DNA of 64,000 nt from JAXLXE01 sp046328115 (GTDB taxonomy: Bacteria; Chloroflexota; UBA6077; JACCZL01): positions 1,736,001 to 1,800,000 of the forward strand of contig JAXLXE010000001.1 of assembly GCA_046328115.1 (NCBI GenBank), in the 5' to 3' direction. Below, piece by piece: positions 24,959 to 33,080 of the stretch. The translations under genes and the position numbers were made by a program. The notes under the pieces are model-generated. The model saw only the letters and a program-made list of their open reading frames with translations. It had not been told where the DNA came from and searched no databases. Within the stretch, counting starts at the first letter, position 1; every line of letters starts with the position of its first letter.

Positions 24959-27178
24959 ATGACACCTGACCAGCACGCCGCGGCCCCCGCGGCACCCAGC
25001 ATGAGTCGCGCTTCGGCGCTGGACCGGCTCGCGACCGACCCGCGGTTTGTGGAGATGCTGGGATTGCTTGCGCTCTTCATCATCGCCATCCTCACGCGGC
25101 GCATTGGGGTGGGGGATGTGGAGGGGAACCTCCTGCCGGATGAGACCGACCACCTCGCGACGATGTATCGCATCCTGGCAGGCTACGGCCCGGGCCCCTT
25201 TGACCTCTCGTGGGACGGCAACCCGGCCTTTCAGCTCTATCCCTCGCTGCCGTTCCTACGGTGGTTCGACGACGGATACCTGGGCCTACGTGCATCCGTA
25301 ACGATGGCCAGCCTGCTGACATTGGGCGCGTTCTATGTGGTCTGCCGCAAGGAGCACGGGGTGCTGGCGGCCTTTACGGCAACCGGACTTATGGCTGGCT
25401 GCCACTGGATGCTGTTCTTCTCCAGAAACGGCGAGGTCAACATATTCATTGCGCTCTACCTCCTGCTCGCGTTTCTAGGTCTGCAAATGGCGCGGGACAC
25501 CACGCGGCCCTGGCCCTGGGCATGGACGGGATTCTGGTGTGGCATGGGCTGGTACGGCTTTCTCGCCGGGGTCTTCATCCTGCCCACCATCCTCCTAACC
25601 CTGCCATTCATGCGCGTGGCCGGGCACCTGTCACGGCGGCGCATCGCGATATTGCTCGCCGTCTTCGCGTTGACCATGTTGCCGCGCGCCCCGGTTCTCC
25701 TGCGCGACTGGCCACTGGTCCAGCAATACATTGACGGACGCGCGGTCTACGCCCGGACCGCGGCAGAGGACCTCCCACAGACCGTGCTGACACAGGCCAG
25801 TCGGGTGGCGCGAGCGTTTGTGATCCTGGACCCAACCCTGGAAGGAAACAAACGGTACCTGGCGCCTGGACGGGCAGTGCTGGACGCGACGACGGGCACG
25901 CTGTACGTGATCGGCCTGGGCATCGCCATCTGGACGGGACCCACGCGATTGCCGCTGGTGATGCTGGCCGCCGTACCGGTGCTGGCAACGCAGATCCTGA
26001 CCATCAATACACCGGACATTGCGCGCGCCATTGGGGCGCTGCCCGCCGCCTTCCTCCTGGTTGGGCTGACGGTGGAACGCGCGCAGCGCTGGCTCCCCCT
26101 CACGCCGCTGGTCCAGGCCGCCTTCATCGTGGCAGTGCCGTTCGTTGCTGTCCAGAACTGGCAAGGCTATGCGGCGTGGCAGCGAACGCCTGCCGCGCGC
26201 GACGCCCGTCAACCGGCGATTGAGTACGCGGAGTTTGATGCCTGGCAGCACGAACACCTCGATCGCGCCGCGCACAATGAGCGTGGCATGACGGTGACCG
26301 AGTGGCGCGCGGAGCATCCCGCGCCGACGACGTCGCGCGGTGGTCGCCCGGCCCGACCGGCGATGACGGCAAGCGCTGGCCTGGATGTACGCCGACAATT
26401 CGAGTCCACCGCGTTCACGGGAAACCGCCCCCTGCGAGGGGTAGCCGTGAGCGGCTCCGGCGCGGCCTTTGCCATGGATCAGTCTGGCCGGCTCTGGAAG
26501 CTGGACGTTGCCAACGGTACCGCGGAGCCCGCTGGCTCAGCGCCGGCCGGCAACGCTCAGGCATGGGACCTGGCGTTGGCGCCCGATGATTCCGTGCTGA
26601 TCCTGGACTCCGAGCGCGGTGTGGTGCTCCGCCAGCCCGCGGGCTCCCGAACCGTGGCGACGCTCGGCGCGGACTGGGGCATGTACCGGCCCCGTGGCAT
26701 CGACGTGGGGCCGGACGGGCGCATCTACGTTGCCGATACGGGCAAGAACCGCGTGGTTGTGGCGTCGCCGGAAGGCAAGCTGTTGTCGTCGATCGGAGCG
26801 GAGTCGGCCGGCAGCGATCTCTTCCTTGACCAGCCGACGGATGTCGCCGTGACGGAGGATGGCCGCATTCTGGTGGCGATTCCGGAGCGTGGCCAGCTTG
26901 TGGTCGTCAGTGAGGAGGGGGCGCGCCTGGATTCCTGGACGATAGGCAAGAGCGACACGCTGAACGGTGCCCACATAGCGGTCGCCTCCAACGGGCTCGT
27001 GGCGGTCACGGAGCCTGCCCAGCGGCGGGTTCGATTTCTCGATACCAGCGGGCGGGAGCTTGCCAAGATAGAGGGGGAGCTGGCCTCGCCCGTGGGGATT
27101 GCCGCGGTAGACGGGCTGGTGATCGTGGCAGACACCGGCGCCGGACGCGCCGTTGGCTTCGCGCTGGTCAGCCGCTAG
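24959..27178 (+). CDS. GT-C membrane glycosyltransferase fused to an NHL-type beta-propeller
   Basis: 739 aa. Residues about 30-430 contain roughly ten membrane helices with LLPDETDHLATM in the first large outside loop (catalytic acidic motif of GT39-like enzymes) and SRNGEVNIFIALYLLLAF. After a polar linker rich in Arg, Pro and Thr (about 435-480), residues 480-739 hold repeated blades: RGVAVSGSGAAFAMDQSGRL, DLALAPDDSVLILDSERG, GIDVGPDGRIYVADTGKNRV, DVAVTEDGRILVAIPERG and GIAAVDGLVIVADTGAG. This pattern is an NHL/SMP-30-like propeller, probably outside the membrane. Acceptor unknown. Its TAG stop shares CTAG (27175-27178) with the convergent DUF3090 gene. Confidence 0.78.
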   Translation: MTPDQHAAAPAAPSMSRASALDRLATDPRFVEMLGLLALFIIAILTRRIGVGDVEGNLLPDETDHLATMYRILAGYGPGPFDLSWDGNPAFQLYPSLPFLRWFDDGYLGLRASVTMASLLTLGAFYVVCRKEHGVLAAFTATGLMAGCHWMLFFSRNGEVNIFIALYLLLAFLGLQMARDTTRPWPWAWTGFWCGMGWYGFLAGVFILPTILLTLPFMRVAGHLSRRRIAILLAVFALTMLPRAPVLLRDWPLVQQYIDGRAVYARTAAEDLPQTVLTQASRVARAFVILDPTLEGNKRYLAPGRAVLDATTGTLYVIGLGIAIWTGPTRLPLVMLAAVPVLATQILTINTPDIARAIGALPAAFLLVGLTVERAQRWLPLTPLVQAAFIVAVPFVAVQNWQGYAAWQRTPAARDARQPAIEYAEFDAWQHEHLDRAAHNERGMTVTEWRAEHPAPTTSRGGRPARPAMTASAGLDVRRQFESTAFTGNRPLRGVAVSGSGAAFAMDQSGRLWKLDVANGTAEPAGSAPAGNAQAWDLALAPDDSVLILDSERGVVLRQPAGSRTVATLGADWGMYRPRGIDVGPDGRIYVADTGKNRVVVASPEGKLLSSIGAESAGSDLFLDQPTDVAVTEDGRILVAIPERGQLVVVSEEGARLDSWTIGKSDTLNGAHIAVASNGLVAVTEPAQRRVRFLDTSGRELAKIEGELASPVGIAAVDGLVIVADTGAGRAVGFALVSR

Positions 27179-27708
27179 GACTCCGCCGCGCGCGCCGCGT
27201 GGCCGTTTGCCCGGGGGCAGAGGTGCTTCCCCTCCCCCAAAGGCGCCTCGCAAGTGGGGCAGCGGGGCCTGCCCGCGGCCAGCAACGGCGCTATCCCGTC
27301 CGCCAACGCGCGGAGCTGCTGACGGTTCGGGTTGCAGGTAAGCCTGGGGCCATCCGAATCCTCTGCCTCCACGTCATGCGCGAGCAGGACGTAACGGCGG
27401 TGGGCCTCTTCGTAACCCAGCGCGAGCTGGCCGGCGCGAAACTCCACGTCTGGTGGGACGACCGGCCCTGAGGGCGAGGCGGCCGAAGATGGCGGAACGC
27501 TGGCGGACCGGATGTCCAGCGCCGGAAGACCCGTGAGGAGCTGCTCGGCCAACATGGCAAGCGCCTGGAGCTGCTCGCGCTCGATCCAGATCCAGGCTGA
27601 CGCCGTGCGCCCAGTCACTACGAGTCGAAACGCACGCCGCCCGGGCGGCCCCACCGCGTCAGCAAGAATGCTGTCGATGCCGCCGAACTCTACCTGCTCA
27701 CCAGCCAC
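27175..27708 (-). CDS. DUF3090 family protein
   Basis: 177 aa from the GTG at 27708, which has AAGGGG about nine bases upstream; the frame is open to 28005, but that part overlaps the divergent CAP gene and is not protein-like. Seen: GPPGRRAFRLVVTGR near the start, WIEREQLQALAMLAEQLL, and the family's C-terminal CPTCEAPLGEGKHLCPRANGH zinc-ribbon-like end. DUF3090 genes often sit beside the mycothiol ligase gene mshC in actinobacteria; the function is unknown. Here the gene is alone. Confidence 0.85.
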   Translation of the reverse strand: MAGEQVEFGGIDSILADAVGPPGRRAFRLVVTGRTASAWIWIEREQLQALAMLAEQLLTGLPALDIRSASVPPSSAASPSGPVVPPDVEFRAGQLALGYEEAHRRYVLLAHDVEAEDSDGPRLTCNPNRQQLRALADGIAPLLAAGRPRCPTCEAPLGEGKHLCPRANGHAARAAES

Positions 27709-27963
27709 GTACTGAGACCCCTTCCGCCCACGCCGCGTGAGCGGGCCAAGAATAGCACGCGGAGCGGCCGCGGCCCCGCGAGGCGCGGGGCCACACCGGT
27801 ACTTCCGTACGAGGATACGCGGTACCGATCCCATAGACCCGCCGGGGATACGTTGGCACCAGGAGACGGGGCGTATCCGGGCGTGCGCGCGCCGACTGCA
27901 CGTGTTTGGCCCGGCGGCGCAAGCCACGCCACGAATCACAGAACCCACGGCAGCCAACGAAAC

Positions 27964-27991
27964 TTGACAACATTGCGATCTATGGTATCCT
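27964..27991 (+). promoter_or_regulatory. Sigma-70-like promoter before the CAP-domain gene
   Basis: TTGACA at 27964-27969, a 16-base spacer, then TATCCT at 27986-27991. The predicted transcription start would fall after the only in-frame ATG (27982), so either the promoter call or the start codon call is wrong. Confidence 0.4.
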
Positions 27992-29016
27992 GTGCCCCGT
28001 GCCATGGGGCGGGCAGGGGAAATCGCGGCCCGTGGCGCGAGTGGAGCAGGACTATTCGACGTGCGGCATTTGCACTCACCGTCCTCGCGGTGATTGCGTT
28101 CTCGGTTCCAGCCGGTGCGGTAGCAGAATCCGCCGCCTCCCCCGAGGAGCGACTGGCAACCTTAGTTAATCAGGCCAGAAGTGCTCAGGGGCTGACCGTC
28201 CTGGCGGTCAATCCGGAGCTCACTAAGGCGGCCGAAGCTCACGGGCTGGACATGATAGCCAAGGGCTACATGGAGCACGAGAGCAAGGCGGATGGCGCGT
28301 CCCCGCAAACGCGCGCCCAGCGCGCCGGCTACGCCGCGCCCACCAACTCTGGCTGGCTGGTCATCGAGACCATCTCGGCCCGCGCGACTGCCGAGCAGGC
28401 GGTGAACTTCTTCCTGTCGCACGGGCAGCACCGTGGCGTGGTGCTGAGACCGATCTGGCGCGAGATGGGCGTGGCCTTCGTCAGCGGCGGCCCGTATGGC
28501 CAACTCTGGATTGTGGAATTCGGCTGTAGGCCCAACGTGCTTCCGGTGCTCTCGGAATCCAACGCACTGAACACAACGCTCCGCATCACCAACGAGGAGT
28601 GCAATCCCTTCGGCGGCCCTGAGCAGATGGGTCGGGCAACGCAGCTCATGGTCTCCGACAAGAGTAGTTTTGAGGGCGGTACCTGGGAGCCCTTTGCCCC
28701 CTCGAAAACCATCTCCTCCAGTGACTCGCCGGTGTACATCAAGCTGCGAGACTCCAAGGGGCGTGAGGCCACCACCAAGGCCACCACAAATGCCGCGCTC
28801 ATGGCGGCGGCCGGCATCAGATCGGCGGGCGAATCGCAGAGCTCGTTCGCCATCTCCAATCCGGCGCCGATCTTGCAGACGCCTGTCCGAGGGACCCAGG
28901 AACAGGAGGAGCAGCCCCCACCGCCGCCGAGCAAGCCGCAGTCCAAGCCTAGCGGTCCTGTCCTGATCAACACGAATCCGCCCGCCATCTTCGCGCCCGG
29001 CAACATTCTGAAATAG
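27982..29016 (+). CDS. Secreted CAP-domain (SCP/YkwD-like) protein
   Basis: 344 aa from ATG 27982, the only in-frame start near the signal peptide. A 28-residue n-region leads into a hydrophobic h-region and PAGAVAES, a signal peptidase I-like site. The CAP domain (about residues 55-190) shows ATLVNQARSAQGLTVLAVN, AAEAHGLDMIAKGYMEHES and SGWLVIETISA, with the late block WREMGVAFVSGGPYGQLWIV. CAP proteins in bacteria are secreted and of varied function. The C-terminal 150 residues are a less conserved domain ending in a Pro/Ser/Lys-rich tail (EEQPPPPPSKPQSKPSGP). It is divergent from DUF3090 and ends before a terminator-like hairpin. Confidence 0.82.
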   Translation: MVSCAPCHGAGRGNRGPWREWSRTIRRAAFALTVLAVIAFSVPAGAVAESAASPEERLATLVNQARSAQGLTVLAVNPELTKAAEAHGLDMIAKGYMEHESKADGASPQTRAQRAGYAAPTNSGWLVIETISARATAEQAVNFFLSHGQHRGVVLRPIWREMGVAFVSGGPYGQLWIVEFGCRPNVLPVLSESNALNTTLRITNEECNPFGGPEQMGRATQLMVSDKSSFEGGTWEPFAPSKTISSSDSPVYIKLRDSKGREATTKATTNAALMAAAGIRSAGESQSSFAISNPAPILQTPVRGTQEQEEQPPPPPSKPQSKPSGPVLINTNPPAIFAPGNILK

Positions 29017-29050
29017 CGCGGCGCCGAGTACGGCGAGCGATGAATAGCGA

Positions 29051-29081
29051 GAGCGGCGGTGGGTCATTCCCACCGCCGCTC
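29051..29081 (+). terminator. Terminator after the CAP-domain gene
   Basis: A 13-bp perfect stem (29051-29063 with 29069-29081), 5-base loop, followed by GTTTGTT. A second perfect 7-bp hairpin (29082-29097, GTTTGTT-CC-AACAAAC) follows directly. Confidence 0.82.
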
Positions 29082-29097
29082 GTTTGTTCCAACAAAC

Positions 29098-29369
29098 TCG
29101 TATCGGTACTGCCTGGCGCGCGCATGACCGCGCGCCACGTTTACCGCCCCACCAGCGATCAGGCCGATGAGGCTGACGTGTCCACCTGTAGAACCCCGAA
29201 CAACTCGATCGGCTTCATGAGTCGCATCGGCTCCTCCATCGATCGGTTTTGCCGCGGAGATGTGACTCCGCTACTACATCCTACCGCGAGGCCTAGACGG
29301 AGTCAATATCTCGACCGCATCAGACTCGACACGGACGCCACGACGCGGCGGCGGCCGCGGGGCAACGGG
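29098..29369. other. Intergenic region between convergent CAP gene and livF, no gene seen
   Basis: About 270 bases without a credible coding frame. It holds an 8-bp GC-only hairpin at 29115-29136 (GGCGCGCG with CGCGCGCC), which may end the liv transcript coming from the minus strand. Nothing else is recognised. Confidence 0.5.
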
Positions 29370-30110
29370 TTAGTGGTGGACCGCTCCGCCCAGGTACGCC
29401 CTCACCACGTCCGGGTCGCGTGCGAGCTTCCCGCTGGGGCCCTCCAGGATCACCCGCCCGTTTTGGATCACGTACGCCCGGTCCGCCACGCTGAGCGCCA
29501 TCATGGCCATCTGTTCGACCAAGAGGATCGTGACGCCCTCCACTTTCAGCGCCCGGACGGTGTCCGCGACTTGCTTCACCAGGAGTGGCGCGAGCCCCAT
29601 GGACGGCTCGTCCAGCAGCAGCACCTTGGGCCGGGCCATGAGCCCCCGCGAGATGGCCAGCATCTGTTGCTCGCCGCCGGACAGCGTACCCGCGAGCTGC
29701 CTTCGCCGTTCCCCGAGCACGGGGAATCGCTGGAACTCGCGCTCCGCAAGCGCGGCATTCTCTGAGGCTTTGCCGCGAAACGTGAACGCGCCAAGCGTAA
29801 GATTGTCCTGCACGGTCTGGTTGGCGAAGACCTGGCGCCCCTCTGGAACGTGGACCAGCCCGTGGCGCAAGATCTCGTGGCTGGGCATCCCAGTGATATC
29901 TCGCCCGTCAAATGCAACCTGACCAGCCGTAGGCCGGATCATCCCCGACACCGCCCGTAACGTGGTGCTCTTCCCCGCGCCGTTGGAGCCGATCAGCGCC
30001 ACCACTTCGCCCGGAAACACCCTCACCGATACGCCGAACAATGCCTGCACCTGGCCGTAGTGAACCTGAAGGTCCGTCACCTCCAGGACCGGCGCCGGGC
30101 TGCTGCTCAA
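29370..30110 (-). CDS. livF: Branched-chain amino acid ABC transporter, ATP-binding protein LivF
   Basis: 246 aa. Seen: Walker A GSNGAGKST, signature LSGGEQQMLAISRGLM, Walker B VLLLDEPSMGLAP (the MGLAP form is typical for LivF), and the H-loop region LLVEQM (Gln-Met, as in LivF proteins). It energises uptake with the LivG domain of the gene upstream. Its start overlaps the LivM-LivG stop by four bases. It is the last gene of a four-gene transporter operon. Confidence 0.93.
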   Translation of the reverse strand: MSSSPAPVLEVTDLQVHYGQVQALFGVSVRVFPGEVVALIGSNGAGKSTTLRAVSGMIRPTAGQVAFDGRDITGMPSHEILRHGLVHVPEGRQVFANQTVQDNLTLGAFTFRGKASENAALAEREFQRFPVLGERRRQLAGTLSGGEQQMLAISRGLMARPKVLLLDEPSMGLAPLLVKQVADTVRALKVEGVTILLVEQMAMMALSVADRAYVIQNGRVILEGPSGKLARDPDVVRAYLGGAVHH

Positions 30111-32062
30111 GACGCTGGTCCCGCGGGCACCGTCTGCTCAGAATCACCGATCACAAACATGTCCTTGTCACCCAGATAGGACTGGATCACCCGCTCGTTT
30201 GATTGAATCTCGTCTGGCGTGCCTTCGCCGATCTTCCGTCCGTAGTCAAGCGCCATGACGTGGTCGGAGACGTCCATGACGAGGTCCATGTGATGCTCGA
30301 TCACGAGGATGGTGACTCCGGCATCCCTCACCCGACGAATCACCTTTGAGACCTGCCCAATCTCGCTGGGGTTAATGCCCGCCGCGGGCTCGTCCAGGAT
30401 GAGCACGCACGGATCAAGCGCCAATGCCCGCGCGATCTCAACCATGCGTTGAAGGCCGTACGGCAGCGACTGCGCCTCCGCCCCGGCGAGATGCGCTATG
30501 TCAAGAAAGGCCAGCAGATCCATGGCACGCTGACGAAACTCCTGCTCTTCGCGGTAGTAGCGGCGGGTTCTGAGAAGCTGGTCAACAAAGCCATAGCGCA
30601 TGCGCAGGTGGAATCCCACCATGACGTTGTCCAGGACCGTAAGGTCCTTGAATAGCTGGATGTTCTGAAAAGTCCGCGTGACCCCGAGCGCCGCGATAGC
30701 ATGCGGGGGCAGCGCGTTCATCACGGCATCGCCGAGACGAATCGTGCCGCCGGTGGGCCGGTACACCCCGGTGAACACGTTGACGAGCGTGGTCTTGCCC
30801 GAGCCGTTGGGTCCGATCAGGCCGTGGATGGCGCCGGGCGAGATCTCCACCGAGACCCCGTCAACGGCGCGAACGCCACCAAAGTGCATGCGCGCCTCCT
30901 GGGCACGCAGGGCCAGCGACGTGGACCGGCCGCTATTGATCCCCGCCAGCGAAGTCACGGCACGCGCGGAGGGCAGCGTGACGGCCGGCAGCAGCGCCTT
31001 CATGCCCGGCAGCCGCTTCAACGCGCCGGCCATGCCGTCCGGCATGGTGACCAGGAAGATGATCAGCAATGCGCCGTAGAACAGGAGGTAGTGCTCCAGA
31101 ATCGACTGCACGCCGGGCGGCAAACCAGACGCTGAGCCGATGTACTTGAGCAGCTCTGGCAGGATGACCAGGACCGTTGAGCCGATCACCGGCCCAAACA
31201 GCGTCCTTGACCCGCCCAGGATGACGTATACCAGCAGCTCCACGGATTTGTTGAACGTGAACGTGTCGCTCACGACGTATCCGTCCTGATGAGCAAAGAG
31301 CGCACCCGAGAGCCCAGCCAACACCGCGCTCACGGCGAACACGCCCACCTTCATCTTGTACACCGAGATTCCCACCATCTCGGAGGCAATCTCGCTCTGC
31401 CGCACGGCGTTGATCGTCCGCCCCCAGCGCGACGTCAGCAGATTGGCCGTGAGTGCGTAGACTACAAGCGCAAAGCTGGCGCAGAGCCAGAAGTAAGCGA
31501 CGAATCCGCTGATCGGCCAGTCATCCCCAAACGGACGGAAGGTTCGAAGCTGAGAGATGCGCAGGCCGAACCACTCTGGAAACGGAATGTTCTTGATTCC
31601 CTCTGGCCCCCGCGTAACGTCCGTCCAGCTCTGAGCTACCACGAAGACGATGACGCTGAACGCAATGGTGACCATGGCCAGGTAGGGTCCCTTGGCACGC
31701 AGCGTGGGCAACGCCACCAGCGCGCCCACACCCCCGGCCGCGGCAGCGCCAACAAAGAAGCACACCCAGACCGGTACCCCCAGGTCCACCGCACAGATAG
31801 CTGAGACGTAGGCGCCCACCGCAAACAGTCCGCCGTGCCCGAGCGAAACCTGCCCCTGGTAGCCCACCAGCATGTTCAGCCCGATGGCCGCGATCGTGTA
31901 GAACGCGATTTGCTGGGCAATGCGCATGGCATAGCCGTTGTTCGCGAAGATGGGGACCACGAAGATCAATGCCGCCGCTAGCAGTGCCAGCACCAGGGTG
32001 CCCACGGTGATTCCGCAGAAGATGGGCAGATCCAGGCGGTGGCGCCAGAAGGACGCTGGCAC
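30107..32062 (-). CDS. livMG: LivM-LivG fusion: branched-chain amino acid ABC permease joined to ATPase
   Basis: 651 aa. Residues about 10-345 are a LivM permease with eight to ten helices, containing ALNMLVGYQGQVSLGHGG-like sequence (here GLNMLVGYQGQVSLGHGGLF) and the LivHM motif. After a linker of about 40 residues, about 385-640 is the LivG ATPase: LIGPNGSGKTTLVNVF, signature-like LPYGLQRMVEIARALA, Walker B VLILDEPAAGINPSE, and VIEHHMDLVMDVSDHV. LivM and LivG are usually separate chains; fusions occur. The ATPase motifs look intact. Two bases separate its start from the livH stop. Confidence 0.92.
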   Translation of the reverse strand: MPASFWRHRLDLPIFCGITVGTLVLALLAAALIFVVPIFANNGYAMRIAQQIAFYTIAAIGLNMLVGYQGQVSLGHGGLFAVGAYVSAICAVDLGVPVWVCFFVGAAAAGGVGALVALPTLRAKGPYLAMVTIAFSVIVFVVAQSWTDVTRGPEGIKNIPFPEWFGLRISQLRTFRPFGDDWPISGFVAYFWLCASFALVVYALTANLLTSRWGRTINAVRQSEIASEMVGISVYKMKVGVFAVSAVLAGLSGALFAHQDGYVVSDTFTFNKSVELLVYVILGGSRTLFGPVIGSTVLVILPELLKYIGSASGLPPGVQSILEHYLLFYGALLIIFLVTMPDGMAGALKRLPGMKALLPAVTLPSARAVTSLAGINSGRSTSLALRAQEARMHFGGVRAVDGVSVEISPGAIHGLIGPNGSGKTTLVNVFTGVYRPTGGTIRLGDAVMNALPPHAIAALGVTRTFQNIQLFKDLTVLDNVMVGFHLRMRYGFVDQLLRTRRYYREEQEFRQRAMDLLAFLDIAHLAGAEAQSLPYGLQRMVEIARALALDPCVLILDEPAAGINPSEIGQVSKVIRRVRDAGVTILVIEHHMDLVMDVSDHVMALDYGRKIGEGTPDEIQSNERVIQSYLGDKDMFVIGDSEQTVPAGPAS

Positions 32063-32064
32063 GC

Positions 32065-32958
32065 CTACACCTTCTCCGCGGTCACGCGCTGAAATAGGCC
32101 CATTGGGCGCCAGGCCAAAATGATGATCAAGAAGAAGAAGGTGACGGCGTCACGGAAGGATGGGCTGAATGCGGCCGTGATGAACTCCGCCACACCCAGA
32201 CCCAGCCCCACGATCAATATCCCCACGGGATTCTCGATCCCGCCGATGATCGCCGCGGCAAACGCCTTGAGCCCAAGAAGCGCCCCCATCTCGGCGTGGG
32301 CGAAGATCACCGGGGCCACCAGGATCCCCGCGATCCCCGCCAGACACGAAGAGATTACGTAGGCCACAACCACCATCTGGCGCACGTTGATACCCATCAA
32401 ACCCGCGGCGGTGGGGTTGAACGCTACCGCCTGGAGTGCCTTGCCAAACGTTGAGCGCTTGAGGAACAGCATCAAGGCTGCCATGGTGACGAGCGACGCA
32501 ATGATGATGAAAAGCTCCTGGGGAAAGAAGCCAACTGGGCCCAGATTGATGGCGGTGTCGCCAAATGGCGACGGCACCCGCTTCTGCTCCCGGCCCCAGT
32601 ACAGCTCCGCGAACTGGCGGAGAATCACGCTGGCCCCCACCGTGCTCAGCACCCAGCCCACCGAGAGGAGCTGGCGCAATGGGCGGATCGCGATGCGCTC
32701 CACGACGATGCCCATGATGGCCATCAAGACGAGCACAACGGGGAAGACGGCGAGGAATGGAAACCCCATCAACACAAGCAGCGTGAAGCTGCTGAGCGCG
32801 CCCACCATGAGGAACTCACCCTGCGCGAAGTTCACGGTCTCAGTCGTCGTGAACGTCACGTAATAGCCCTGCGCGATCAGGGCATACACGCTGCCTAGCG
32901 CAACACCGCTGACGAGCGCCTGGGGGAGAATGCGGAGAAAGTCGGTGATCGAGTCCAT
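32065..32958 (-). CDS. livH: Branched-chain amino acid ABC permease LivH
   Basis: 297 aa, about eight membrane helices. Seen: LVSGVALGSVYALIAQGYYV at the N-terminus, TVNFAQGEFLMVGA (the conserved NFAxGExxMxGA) and GLKAFAAAIIGGIENPVG (typical LivHM motif). It pairs with the LivM domain of the next gene to form the inner-membrane channel. It follows the binding-protein gene livJ after 122 bases that hold a hairpin. Confidence 0.93.
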   Translation of the reverse strand: MDSITDFLRILPQALVSGVALGSVYALIAQGYYVTFTTTETVNFAQGEFLMVGALSSFTLLVLMGFPFLAVFPVVLVLMAIMGIVVERIAIRPLRQLLSVGWVLSTVGASVILRQFAELYWGREQKRVPSPFGDTAINLGPVGFFPQELFIIIASLVTMAALMLFLKRSTFGKALQAVAFNPTAAGLMGINVRQMVVVAYVISSCLAGIAGILVAPVIFAHAEMGALLGLKAFAAAIIGGIENPVGILIVGLGLGVAEFITAAFSPSFRDAVTFFFLIIILAWRPMGLFQRVTAEKV

Positions 32959-33028
32959 CAGGGCCTCAGTGGCGAGGTCGGAAACTGGTGATTGTGGTCA
33001 CGTTCGCTCCGAGACTGGTGCGGAACGA

Positions 33029-33058
33029 GAAACCGGGCCGAACAGTCGACCCGGTTTC
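33029..33058 (-). terminator. Hairpin between livJ and livH
   Basis: A 9-bp stem (33029-33037 with 33050-33058; GAAACCGGG/CCCGGTTTC) with a T-containing but imperfect tail on the minus strand. Likely a partial terminator or mRNA-stabilising hairpin that keeps binding-protein levels above permease levels. Confidence 0.6.
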
Positions 33059-33080
33059 TTCCGTCTGACGAGACCAGCCT

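Noticed and set aside
27853..27981. Upstream extension of the CAP gene to ATG 27853
   Set aside because: The extra residues are not signal-peptide-like and run across the probable promoter region shared with the DUF3090 gene.
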